Below are positions 8,938 through 16,441 of a DNA stretch of 54,274 nt, piece after piece. Under the pieces are notes generated by a model. It was not told the DNA's origin and made no database searches. It worked only from the letters and a program-made list of their open reading frames with translations. Position 1 is the first letter of the stretch; the number at the start of each line of letters is the position of its first letter. This stretch comes from JADJPO01 sp963724535 (lineage in GTDB: Bacteria; Actinomycetota; Actinomycetes; Actinomycetales; Kineosporiaceae), in assembly GCA_963724535.1 (NCBI GenBank), contig CAVRVD010000005.1, positions 1 to 54,274 of the forward strand. The letters run 5' to 3'. A program made the translations under genes and the position numbers.

Positions 8938-8974
8938 CGATCACGGATCTGCGGGCGTCGGGCAGGATGGCGGT

Positions 8975-9784
8975 ATGCGCCTCGTCGCCTGCGACCTCGA
9001 CGGCACCATCGTGCGGTCGGACTTCACCATGTCGCCGCGCACCCTGGCCGCGCTGGCGGCCTGCACCGAGCACGGGGTGGACGTGGTGTTCGTGACCGGA
9101 CGTCCGCCGCGCTGGATGCCCCCGATCGCCGAGCTCACCGGTCACCGCGGCCTGGCCATCTGCGCCAACGGGGCGATCCTGTACGACCTGGAGCGTGAGG
9201 TGCCGATCGCCACCCGGCCCCTGGTGGCCGAGGCGGCTCACCGGGCGGCCGTGCTTCTGCGCGAGGTGATGCCGGAGGTGGTGTTCGCGGTGGAGACCCT
9301 GGCCGGGTTCCGTCGCGAACTGAGGTTCGCGCCGCGGCACGATGTCGCCGCCCAGGCGCCCACCGGCACGCTCGGGGAGCTCCTGGCGGACGACCCGCGG
9401 GTGCTCAAGCTGCTGTGCCGATCGCCGGAGCGGACCGCCGACGCGATGCTCGCGCTGGCCCGTCCGGTGCTCGACGGCCTGGCCCACCCGGTGCACTCGG
9501 ACCCGAACTCCTCGATGCTCGAGGTCAGTGCACATGGGGTGAGCAAGGCGTCGATGCTGGCCGAGCTGGCCGCCTCGCGCGGCATCGCGCCGTCCGAGGT
9601 CGTCGCCTTCGGCGACATGCCCAACGACGTGCCGATGCTGGCCTGGGCGGGCACCGGCTACGCGATGGCCGACGGCCACCACGAGGCGGTTGCCACGGCC
9701 GACGCCACGGCACCGCCGTGCCATGAGGACGGCGTGGCGCAGGTCCTCGAGGAGCTGATCGCCGCCCTCGGCCACGCGCGGTAG
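8975..9784 (+). CDS. HAD-superfamily hydrolase, Cof type (sugar-phosphate phosphatase-like)
   Basis: 269-residue HAD phosphatase of the Cof subfamily. Motif I is CDLDGTIV at residues 6-13, with both aspartates. Motif II is the Thr in VFVTGRPP near residue 46. Motif IV is FGDMPNDVPML near residue 212, with a C2B-type cap between. ATG 8975 is the start that places motif I at the usual distance from the N-terminus. It lies 37 bases after the GatZ-like gene and may be the last gene of the operon. Its substrate is unknown. Confidence 0.85.
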   Translation: MRLVACDLDGTIVRSDFTMSPRTLAALAACTEHGVDVVFVTGRPPRWMPPIAELTGHRGLAICANGAILYDLEREVPIATRPLVAEAAHRAAVLLREVMPEVVFAVETLAGFRRELRFAPRHDVAAQAPTGTLGELLADDPRVLKLLCRSPERTADAMLALARPVLDGLAHPVHSDPNSSMLEVSAHGVSKASMLAELAASRGIAPSEVVAFGDMPNDVPMLAWAGTGYAMADGHHEAVATADATAPPCHEDGVAQVLEELIAALGHAR

Positions 9785-9796
9785 GGCCCGGGCCGA

Positions 9797-10216
9797 TCAG
9801 CCGGCGAAGGCGGCCTGCACCTTGTCGATGACGGCCTGCTCACGGGCCGAGGTGTCGTGCGCCGCCGCGGCGACATCGCGGATGCTGGTCAGCACGGCGT
9901 CGCGGTAGCCGTCCAGCAGGTTCGGCGCCTTGGCCGACAGGATCGAGGTGGCCCGGCGGACCAGGTCGAGGGTCTCGGTCTCCATCTCCTCCTGCGACCG
10001 CGCCTCGGGCATCGACGGCAACCCGCCGACCAGGAGCCGTCGGACCTCCGGGGGGACCGCCTCGACCGCCTTGGTCGCCGCGAAGGCCTCCCGGAACTGG
10101 TCGAAGAACCCCTTCTCCGCCATCGAGACCAGAGCACTTGCCCGAACCGCCGCGGTGCGGGTCACCTCGAGGTCGTCATCGGTCAGTGCGCCGGGGGTGG
10201 CAGGCGTCTCGGTCAT
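9797..10216 (-). CDS. Hypothetical helical protein
   Basis: I do not recognise a named family. The 139-residue product is predominantly helical and soluble, with segments such as MAEKGFFDQFREAFAATKAV and a C-terminal helix ending DKVQAAFAG. There is no signal peptide or membrane segment. ATG 10216 is preferred because GGGAGGAGG lies just upstream. An in-frame ATG at 10249 would add 11 residues without a comparable ribosome binding site. It converges on the HAD phosphatase gene with only 12 bases between stops and is divergent from the exporter gene at 10399. Confidence 0.65.
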   Translation of the reverse strand: MTETPATPGALTDDDLEVTRTAAVRASALVSMAEKGFFDQFREAFAATKAVEAVPPEVRRLLVGGLPSMPEARSQEEMETETLDLVRRATSILSAKAPNLLDGYRDAVLTSIRDVAAAAHDTSAREQAVIDKVQAAFAG

Positions 10217-10398
10217 GGTCGTGGCTCCTCCTCCCGGCCGGTCCGTCATGGTCCGGCCATGATCACCGACACTATCCCCTGCTCTGAACGTGTCTCACGG
10301 CACAGGCCACGCTGCATTCGGACGTCGGCCGGCCGACGTTGTCCCACGTACCGTGGACGGTCACGGCCAGCTTCGAACGACCCGCCTCGCGTGGGTGA

Positions 10399-11856
10399 AT
10401 GGACCAGGGAACAGCGGTGAATCACCACGACGCGGGCCGTATCTCGGCACGCCTGCAGCAGGCAGCCCAGACCCTCACCGCACGGGACGCGCCGCCGTCC
10501 ACTCAGCTTCCGACGCGGTTGCCCTATCCCGTCCGGCGGCCGGACACCGAGACCCGGCGGCGGGTGGACGTCGACCAAGGGTTGAACCTGCTGATCCGGC
10601 TCGGCGAGCTGCTGCTGGCCAGCAGCGCAGGGTCGGCCGACGTCGAGGTCTCGGTGATCGCCGCCGCGTCCGCCGTCGGGCTGGAGGACGTCGAGGTGGC
10701 GGTCACCCACAACGAGATCCAGGTGATGCTGGGCTCCACCACCGGCGCGGCCCCGCTGACCCGGTTGCGCGTCGTCCGTCGGCGGACCGCGGACCACACC
10801 CGGCTGGTCGCCGCGCACCGCTTGGTGCTGGACCTGACCGACGGCCACACCTCGCTGGACGAGGCGTCGCAGCGGCTCGAGGAGATCCTCGCCGCGCCTC
10901 GGCGCTACCCGCGCTGGGGGGTCACCCTGGCCTGGGCCAGCCTGGTGGCGGCGGTCGCCGTGCAGCTCGGTGGCGGCTGGCGGTTGGCCGCGATCACCTT
11001 CGGGACCACGGTGGTCATCGACCGGCTGGGCCGGGCCCTGGCCCGCCGCCACGTTGCGGACTTCTACCTCAACGCCGTGGGTGCCTCGATCGTGACGATG
11101 GTGGCGGTGGTCCTGGCAGCGCTGGAGCTGCCGCTGCAACCGGCGTTGGTGGTCGCCGGCGGTGTCGTGCTGTTGCTGCCCGGCCTCGGGCTGCTGTCCG
11201 CCGTTCAGGACTCGTTGACCGGGTTCGTGGTCACGGCGGCGGGTCGGGCGATCGAGGTGGCGGTGCTGGTCGCGGGCATCATGGCCGGGGTGGCTGCGAC
11301 CCTGATCGTGGGCCGGCAGCTCGGGGTGGTGATGCCGGCGGTGGACGTGCCGTTCACGGTGACCCTGTCGAGCCTGCCGGCCCAGTTCGTCTCGGCCGGG
11401 ATCGTCGCCGCGGCCATGGGGATCGGCCTGCACGCTCCGAAGCGGCTGTTGCCGCCGGCCTTCGTCCTGGGCGGCCTCAGCTACACCTGGTACCTGGCCC
11501 TGAACAGCCTGCTCAGCTCCCCGGCCCTGTCGCGGGGAGTGGTCGCCCTCGGCATCGGTCTGGCCGCGGCGATCTACGGCACTCGGCGGCGGCTGCCGCC
11601 CCTGGCGATCGTCGTCCCCGGACTCACCCCGCTCCTGCCCGGGCTGGCCGTCTACACCGCCACCCTCGAGCTCACCCAGGGCGACAGCCTGCACGGCATC
11701 ATCGGGCTGCTCACCGCCGCGAGCTCGGCGCTGGCGCTGGCGGCCGGTGCGATCCTCGGCGACCAGCTGGGGCACCCGCTGCGCCGTGAGCTCATCGAGC
11801 TGCAGCGACACTCGGCCACCCGGACCCGCACGACCCGGCGCCGTGGGCTGTTCTGA
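10399..11856 (+). CDS. thrE: Threonine/serine exporter family protein (ThrE type)
   Basis: Membrane exporter of small amino acids, 485 residues. The cytoplasmic N-terminal part has the ThrE signature region: a conserved LNLLIRLGELLLASSAGSAD at about residues 62-81 and the THNEIQVML segment. About ten hydrophobic helices follow in two blocks, with a conserved PGLTPLLPGLAVY in the second block. ATG 10399 opens the frame, but GTG 10417, 8 bases after AGGGA, is an equally plausible start. It is a single-chain ThrE rather than the split ThrE/YjjP form. It has no obvious operon partner. Confidence 0.88.
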   Translation: MDQGTAVNHHDAGRISARLQQAAQTLTARDAPPSTQLPTRLPYPVRRPDTETRRRVDVDQGLNLLIRLGELLLASSAGSADVEVSVIAAASAVGLEDVEVAVTHNEIQVMLGSTTGAAPLTRLRVVRRRTADHTRLVAAHRLVLDLTDGHTSLDEASQRLEEILAAPRRYPRWGVTLAWASLVAAVAVQLGGGWRLAAITFGTTVVIDRLGRALARRHVADFYLNAVGASIVTMVAVVLAALELPLQPALVVAGGVVLLLPGLGLLSAVQDSLTGFVVTAAGRAIEVAVLVAGIMAGVAATLIVGRQLGVVMPAVDVPFTVTLSSLPAQFVSAGIVAAAMGIGLHAPKRLLPPAFVLGGLSYTWYLALNSLLSSPALSRGVVALGIGLAAAIYGTRRRLPPLAIVVPGLTPLLPGLAVYTATLELTQGDSLHGIIGLLTAASSALALAAGAILGDQLGHPLRRELIELQRHSATRTRTTRRRGLF

Positions 11857-11907
11857 CCGGCGGTTGCGGGAGCCGACCCGACGGCTGTTGCCCTCAGGGA
11901 CGCCCGG

Positions 11908-12513
11908 TCACAGGTACTGACCCGTCTGCCGCTCGCCGGTCTCGCCGCTTCCGGCACCCGGGCCGCCGGAGCCGCCCGGCGCCAGCGGACCCGGGGCCAT
12001 CCCGGGTGCCCCTGCGGGCAGGGCGCGGCGCATCTGCTCCAGCTGGGCGCGAGCGGCCATCTGCTGGGCGAACAGCGCGGTCTGGATGCCGTGGAAGAGA
12101 CCCTCGAGCCAACCGACCAGCTGCGCCTGAGCGATCCGCAGCTCGGCGTCGGAGGGTGTGGTGCCGTCGGCGAACGGCAGGGTGATCCGGTCGAGCTCCT
12201 CGACCAGCTCGGGAGCCAGACCCTGCTCCAGCTCCTTGATCGAGCGCTCGTGGATCTCCGCCAGCCGGCTGCGGCCGGCCTCGTCGAGCGGAGCGCTGCG
12301 GACCTCCTCGAGCAACTGCTTGATCATGCTGCCGATCCGCATCACCTTGGCCGGTTCCTCGATCATCTCGGCCGGGCTGCGCTCGCCGTCCTCGGTCTGT
12401 CCGCTGACCGCCATGCCCTCGGGAGTGACCACGACGATCCGCTCCCCACCGCCGGCCGGGCGGCCCGTCGCGCCGTCCGGGTGCTGCGGCTCGTTTCCGC
12501 TCGACTCGCTCAT
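11908..12513 (-). CDS. bpa: Bacterial proteasome activator Bpa (PafE)
   Basis: ATP-independent ring activator of the actinobacterial 20S proteasome, 201 residues. The diagnostic feature is the C-terminal GQYL, the motif that docks into the proteasome alpha ring. The helical core contains PAKVMRIGSMIKQLLEEVRS, ERSIKELEQGLAPELVEELD and LVGWLEGLFHGIQTALFAQQ, matching the four-helix bundle of Rv3780. The N-terminus (to about residue 50) and the Gly/Pro-rich stretch before GQYL look disordered, as in homologues. The ATG at 12513 is divergent from the desulfurase-like gene. This gene implies a proteasome system elsewhere in the genome. Confidence 0.93.
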   Translation of the reverse strand: MSESSGNEPQHPDGATGRPAGGGERIVVVTPEGMAVSGQTEDGERSPAEMIEEPAKVMRIGSMIKQLLEEVRSAPLDEAGRSRLAEIHERSIKELEQGLAPELVEELDRITLPFADGTTPSDAELRIAQAQLVGWLEGLFHGIQTALFAQQMAARAQLEQMRRALPAGAPGMAPGPLAPGGSGGPGAGSGETGERQTGQYL

Positions 12514-12566
12514 GGCTCCATCCTGCCGTGCTCGGGCCCTGGCCGCCGGTTCACCCACCGTAGGGT

Positions 12567-13835
12567 GTGGCCGTGACGCACCAGTCGACCTATGACGTGG
12601 CGACGGTCCGTAGGGCCTACCCGGCGTTGGCCGACGGTTGGGTCTACCTGGACGGCGCGGCCGGCACCCAGGTGCCGGAGCGGGTGATCGCGGCCGAGTC
12701 GAGCGCCTACCGGGCCGGGTTGGGCAACCACGGTGGGTTCTTCGCCGCCTCGCAGCGCTCGGACGCGTACGCCCACGCCGCGCGGTCGGCGATCGTGGAC
12801 CTACTCGGCCTGAGCGACGGGGCGAGCGGTGCCCCTGCGGCCTCCGGGGTGGTGCTCGGCCCGAGCACGACCGCACTGACCTACCGGTTCGCCGAGGCGC
12901 TGTCGGCGACCTGGCAGGCCGGCGACGAGGTGGTGCTGACCCGGCTCGACCATGACGCCAACGTCCGGCCGTGGGTGCAGGCCGCTGCCCGGGTGGGCGC
13001 GGTGGTGCGCTGGGCCGACCCGGACCGGGACAGCCTCGACCTGCCCACGCAGGCGGTGACCGGGGTGCTCTCGCAGCGCACCCGGCTGGTCGCGGTGACC
13101 GCGGCGTCCAACGTGGTGGGTACCCGCCCGGACGTGCGGGCGATCGCCGACGCGGCTCACGCGGCCGGCCCGGACGGCGGCGCACTGGTGTACGTGGACG
13201 GCGTGCATGCCACGCCGCACGCCGGCATCGACCTCGCCGCGCTGGGCGTCGACCTCTATGCCACCAGCGCCTACAAGTGGTCCGGGCCGCACCTGGCGGC
13301 GGTGGCCGGTGACCCTGATCTGCTGGCCCGGGTCGAGCCGGTGCGGCTGGCCTCGGTGGGGAACTCCGGGCCGGAGCGGTTCGAGCGCGGTACCTCACCG
13401 TTCGCCCAGCACGCCGGTCTGGCTGCGGCCGTGGATCATCTGGCGGGGCTGGTGGACCCGGACGAGCCGATCGCGGAAGGGGCTCGGCGGCAACGGATCC
13501 TGGCCTCGATGGCAGCGGTCGAGGCGCACGAGACGGCACTGCTGGCCCGGCTGCTGGCCGGGCTCGGCGCGATGGAGCACGTGCAGCGGATCGGCCGGCC
13601 CGCCCGGCAGGCCCCAACGGTCTGGTTCCGGGTGCGCGGGATGCGCCCGGACGACGTGGCCCGCGCCTGCGCGGCGGCCCGGGTGAACGTGTGGTCCGGG
13701 CACAACTACGCCTGGGAGCTGGCCGGTTTCCTCGGCATCCGGGAGACCGGGTCGGCGGTGCGGGCCGGGATGTCCTGCTACACCGACGTCGAGGACGTCG
13801 ACCGGCTGCTGGAGGTGCTCGCCGGGTTGGGCTGA
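12567..13835 (+). CDS. Cysteine desulfurase-like PLP enzyme (class V aminotransferase fold)
   Basis: Fold-type I PLP enzyme of 422 residues in the cysteine-desulfurase-like subfamily. The PLP-binding Lys is in ATSAYKWSGPH at about residue 236. The cofactor-stacking and phosphate regions are GPSTTALTYRF and LTRLDHDANVRPW, and the Asp of the cofactor nitrogen contact lies in VDGVHATPH. The subfamily lacks the mobile active-site Cys loop of IscS/SufS, so true desulfurase activity is not assured. GTG 12567 opens the frame, and a second GTG at 12573 is possible. There is no suf or isc gene nearby. Confidence 0.82.
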   Translation: MAVTHQSTYDVATVRRAYPALADGWVYLDGAAGTQVPERVIAAESSAYRAGLGNHGGFFAASQRSDAYAHAARSAIVDLLGLSDGASGAPAASGVVLGPSTTALTYRFAEALSATWQAGDEVVLTRLDHDANVRPWVQAAARVGAVVRWADPDRDSLDLPTQAVTGVLSQRTRLVAVTAASNVVGTRPDVRAIADAAHAAGPDGGALVYVDGVHATPHAGIDLAALGVDLYATSAYKWSGPHLAAVAGDPDLLARVEPVRLASVGNSGPERFERGTSPFAQHAGLAAAVDHLAGLVDPDEPIAEGARRQRILASMAAVEAHETALLARLLAGLGAMEHVQRIGRPARQAPTVWFRVRGMRPDDVARACAAARVNVWSGHNYAWELAGFLGIRETGSAVRAGMSCYTDVEDVDRLLEVLAGLG

Positions 13836-13840
13836 CGCCC

Positions 13841-13859
13841 CACCCGGGGTGGCCGGGTG
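13841..13859. terminator. Bidirectional terminator-like hairpin
   Basis: CACCCGG (13841-13847) pairs with CCGGGTG (13853-13859) around a 5-nt loop. It lies between the convergent desulfurase-like and SRPBCC genes. Confidence 0.4.
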
Positions 13860-13894
13860 GCGCGCACGGGTGAGCGGGCCGACGACGCCGCGGC

Positions 13895-14377
13895 TCAGGC
13901 GACCAGGTCGTCGATCTGGTTGACCGCCGACGTGGCGCCCTCGATCATCCCCATGTCCAGCACCGACTGGAGCCCCTCGGCGCTGGCGTAGGTGCTGATG
14001 AACGTGGCCCGGGTGCCGCCACCGTGCTCGGCGAGGCGGACCTCGTTGTGCGAGGTGGGCAGATCGGAGTTCGGGCTGAAGTCCTCGTGGGCGAAGCCGT
14101 CGGTGAAGGTGAAGGCCTGGGGCGCATCAACGCTGATGATCTCCCAGTAGCCGGCATGCGTGTCGCCCTCGGGTCCGGTCATGTAGTAGGTCATCCGCCC
14201 GCCCGGGCGCAGATCGTGATCGACGAAGGTGGCCGGGTAGGTCGGCGGTCCCCAGATGCGCTCCAGCTGGCGAGGGTCGGCGTAGACCCGCCAGATCCGC
14301 TGCACCGGTGCGGCGAAGTCGGCGACGATGGTCAGGGTCAGGTTGTCGATGTCGGTCCGGACGTCGGTGACGGGCAT
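13895..14377 (-). CDS. SRPBCC / AHSA1-family protein
   Basis: 160-residue START/Bet v1-like protein of the activator-of-Hsp90 ATPase homologue type. Visible family features are the N-terminal strand and helix FAAPVQRIWRVYADPRQLER, then WGPPTYPATFVDHDLRPGG, and a C-terminal amphipathic helix. ATG 14377 is chosen because AGGAG is 5 bases upstream. GTG 14383 overlaps that box. It is encoded immediately after an ArsR-type regulator, the standard pairing for this family. The ligand is unknown. Confidence 0.85.
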   Translation of the reverse strand: MPVTDVRTDIDNLTLTIVADFAAPVQRIWRVYADPRQLERIWGPPTYPATFVDHDLRPGGRMTYYMTGPEGDTHAGYWEIISVDAPQAFTFTDGFAHEDFSPNSDLPTSHNEVRLAEHGGGTRATFISTYASAEGLQSVLDMGMIEGATSAVNQIDDLVA

Positions 14378-14792
14378 GCTCACTCCTGCGTCGATGGTGT
14401 GGTGTCGGGCTGACTGGTATCGGTCTGGCGACGGTGTCGGTCTGGCAGGTGTCGGTCTGGCAGGTGTCGGTCTGGGTGACCAGGTCGTCGATCCGGGCGA
14501 TGCGTGCGCGCCAGACGTCCTCGAGCTCGGTCAGCAGGGCACGCACGGACCGCACGGCGGTCACGTCGCCGCTGGCCAGAGCTTGGCGCCCCTCGCGTCG
14601 CTTGGTCAGCAGGCCGGCCCGTTCGAGGACGGCGACGTGCTTCTGCACCGCCGCGAAGCTCATGTCGTAGTTCTTCGCCAGGGTCGTCACCGAGTGCTGC
14701 CCAGCCAGGACGCGGCGCAGGATGTCCCGTCGCGTGCGGTCGGCGAGCGCGTGGAACAGGGCGTCCGCCCGGTCCTCACAGGTCTCGGTCAC
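14127..14792 (-). CDS. ArsR-family transcriptional regulator (3' end uncertain)
   Basis: The N-terminal 90 residues are a winged helix-turn-helix: ALFHALADRTRRDILRRVLA, then SVTTLAKNYDMSFAAVQKHV (recognition helix) and LERAGLLTKRREGRQ. GTG at 14792 is preferred because the upstream ATG at 14807 lies inside the palindromic operator at 14803-14820. A normal protein would end near DVWRARIARIDDLV. Here the frame continues through three QTDTC-type repeats and about 250 bases into the SRPBCC gene in another frame. Either the true stop was lost by a frameshift or the tail is genuine. It is probably autoregulated through the operator and coregulated with the SRPBCC gene. Confidence 0.72.
   Translation of the reverse strand: MTETCEDRADALFHALADRTRRDILRRVLAGQHSVTTLAKNYDMSFAAVQKHVAVLERAGLLTKRREGRQALASGDVTAVRSVRALLTELEDVWRARIARIDDLVTQTDTCQTDTCQTDTVARPIPVSPTPHHRRRSEHARHRRPDRHRQPDPDHRRRLRRTGAADLAGLRRPSPAGAHLGTADLPGHLRRSRSAPGRADDLLHDRTRGRHACRLLGDHQR
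14434..14478 (+). repeat. 15-bp tandem repeat, three units
   Basis: Three copies of GTGTCGGTCTGGCAG; the last has a diverged final triplet. On the minus strand they encode QTDTC repeats in the ArsR regulator's tail. A more degenerate copy lies just before, at 14415-14431. Confidence 0.85.
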
Positions 14793-14802
14793 ACCGAAAA
14801 CA

Positions 14803-14820
14803 TACAACCAGATGGTTGTA
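14803..14820. promoter_or_regulatory. Operator of the ArsR/SRPBCC pair
   Basis: The perfect inverted repeat TACAACCA-GA-TGGTTGTA lies directly upstream of the regulator's GTG. Its position and symmetry suit a dimeric winged-helix repressor. Confidence 0.65.
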
Positions 14821-14922
14821 GGTTGTCAAGGCGGTGGTCGGGCAGGTGACACTCGGCGGCGGGAGGGTCGACACTGGCCCGACGCAGACGTCGGCGGGAT
14901 GCGAGACGGGCAGGGTCGGCTG

Positions 14923-15294
14923 ATGAGTGTCAAAGTCGAGCTGGAACGGCTGCTGGAGGTCGCTCAGGGCTTCGGCACGGTCCCGATGCTGCTGACCGCG
15001 GACCCCGACGGCCGGCCACGCGCCGCCGCCACCACGCTGACCTGGGACGGGACGACGGCCACCGCACGTGCCGGTCGACGCTCGCTGGCCAACGCCGGTG
15101 AGCGGGCGTTGGTCAGCCTGCTCTGGCCGGCGCCGCCGGGCGAGCGCTTCGCGCTACTGGTGGACGGCGTCGTCGAAGGGGTGGAGCCCGACCCGGACGG
15201 CACCCTCGACGACTCGGGGCGGCCCAGCCGGGGCGGTGCTGTACGGATCGAGGCGACCGGCGCCATCCTGCACGTGGTGACCGGAGTGCACTGA
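14923..15294 (+). CDS. Pyridoxamine 5'-phosphate oxidase-like (split-barrel) small protein
   Basis: 123-residue protein with the layout of a flavin- or F420-binding split-barrel: LLEVAQGFGTVPMLLTADPD, then RPRAAATTLTWDG and a beta-rich C-terminal half (FALLVDGVVEGVEPD). It starts at ATG 14923. The stop codon TGA 15292 lies inside a 14-bp tandem repeat, so the last four residues (VTGVH region) are repeat-encoded. I see no substrate clues, and the family call is moderate. Confidence 0.6.
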   Translation: MSVKVELERLLEVAQGFGTVPMLLTADPDGRPRAAATTLTWDGTTATARAGRRSLANAGERALVSLLWPAPPGERFALLVDGVVEGVEPDPDGTLDDSGRPSRGGAVRIEATGAILHVVTGVH

Positions 15295-15333
15295 CCGGAG
15301 TGCACTGACCGGAGTGCACTGACCGGAGTGCCC
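15278..15333 (+). repeat. 14-bp tandem repeat, four units, overlapping a stop codon
   Basis: Four consecutive copies of TGACCGGAGTGCAC (the last ends CCC). The stop of the preceding gene is the first TGA of unit two, so the array begins in coding sequence and continues into the intergenic space. Confidence 0.9.
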
Positions 15334-15379
15334 CTGCCGCCCTGACCCTGCGGCACGGCAGCGACCGGAGGGTTCGGGA

Positions 15380-15400
15380 GACGATCAGCACGATCGTCTT
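15380..15400 (+). terminator. Terminator-like hairpin
   Basis: GACGATC (15380-15386) pairs with GATCGTC (15392-15398) around AGCAC and is followed by TT. It lies downstream of the split-barrel gene and upstream of the coiled-coil gene. Confidence 0.4.
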
Positions 15401-15502
15401 GTATCGTTATCGTTTCGTTACCCAGAGAGCGGATCACGGTGCAACCTTGCGGCCCCTTCGGCGCGTCAGGTCGGTACGGGGCAGTCAGGGAGTGGCCGAA
15501 AC

Positions 15503-16384
15503 ATGACGACGGTTCTGGAGCGGATCACGGCACTGCGCGACGAAGTCGAGCAGGCGCAGGCGGCGGCCGCCGCCGCGCGCACCGCCCGGGCCGGCTCGCG
15601 TGAGGCCGCTCGCCTGGCTGGCGAGCTGGCGCCCCGGCGGGCCGCCGCCGACAGTGAGGTGGCGATGGCGGCCCGCCGGGCCCGGCAGCTGAGCGGGCTG
15701 CGGCCCCAGCGATGGTTCCTCACGCTGCGGGGCCGCGGCCGGCAGGAGCGGGACGCCCGGCAGCGCACCCACCAGGCTGCCCTGGCGCACCGCGACCAGA
15801 TCGTCGCCGAGTCCAGCCGGCTCTGCCGTACCGCGCTCGAGCTGGCCGAGCTGGCCGACCGGGAGGCGGCCCGGGCGGCGACCCTGCCCCGGCTGCTGGA
15901 CGAGCTCGCCGCACTGCTGCGGCACGCCGGCGGCGACCACGCCGTCCGGCTCGCGGAGGTCGAGGCCCGCCTGGAACCCGGTCTGCGTTCGGAGATCGAG
16001 TGCAGTCTCGCCGTCCAGGCGGTCGACCGGGCCTGCCGCCGGCTGCGGGAGCTGACCGTGCAGCTGGTCACCGCGGCCGCCCGATCCGGCAGCGACGCCG
16101 CCGTCGCGGCGCGGATCGATGCGATCACCCACGCCGTGCTGATCCTGCGCCGGGACCTGTCCCACCCGCCCGACGACCTGCGCGCGGCGACCGACGCCTG
16201 GCTGCACTGGTCGGCCGGACCGGACGGGCGCGAGGGGCGCGAGCTCCTGGACCGGGTCGGCACCCTGGTCCGCGGGTTGGACGACTGCGCGGAGGCGCTG
16301 GTCCGGGAACGCTCGCTGGTGCGCCACGAGGTGGCCCGCACCCGCGCTGTGCAGCTGGACATCCTGCGCGGCGTCGCCGCGTGA
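15503..16384 (+). CDS. Hypothetical coiled-coil protein
   Basis: 293 residues, unusually rich in Ala, Arg and Glu, with long heptad-like helices from the N-terminus (VLERITALRDEVEQAQAAAA). There is no transmembrane segment or signal peptide. One central basic block (RQLSGLRPQRWFLTLRGRGR) could contact membrane or nucleic acid, but this is speculation. I do not recognise a family. It converges on the LutBC gene. ATG 15503 follows GGGAGTGGCC. Confidence 0.6.
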   Translation: MTTVLERITALRDEVEQAQAAAAAARTARAGSREAARLAGELAPRRAAADSEVAMAARRARQLSGLRPQRWFLTLRGRGRQERDARQRTHQAALAHRDQIVAESSRLCRTALELAELADREAARAATLPRLLDELAALLRHAGGDHAVRLAEVEARLEPGLRSEIECSLAVQAVDRACRRLRELTVQLVTAAARSGSDAAVAARIDAITHAVLILRRDLSHPPDDLRAATDAWLHWSAGPDGREGRELLDRVGTLVRGLDDCAEALVRERSLVRHEVARTRAVQLDILRGVAA

Positions 16385-16441
16385 GGTGCCCCCGGCTGCG
16401 GCCCGTCGTGCCGGGCGGCCCTGGTCAGCCGCCCCGGTGCG

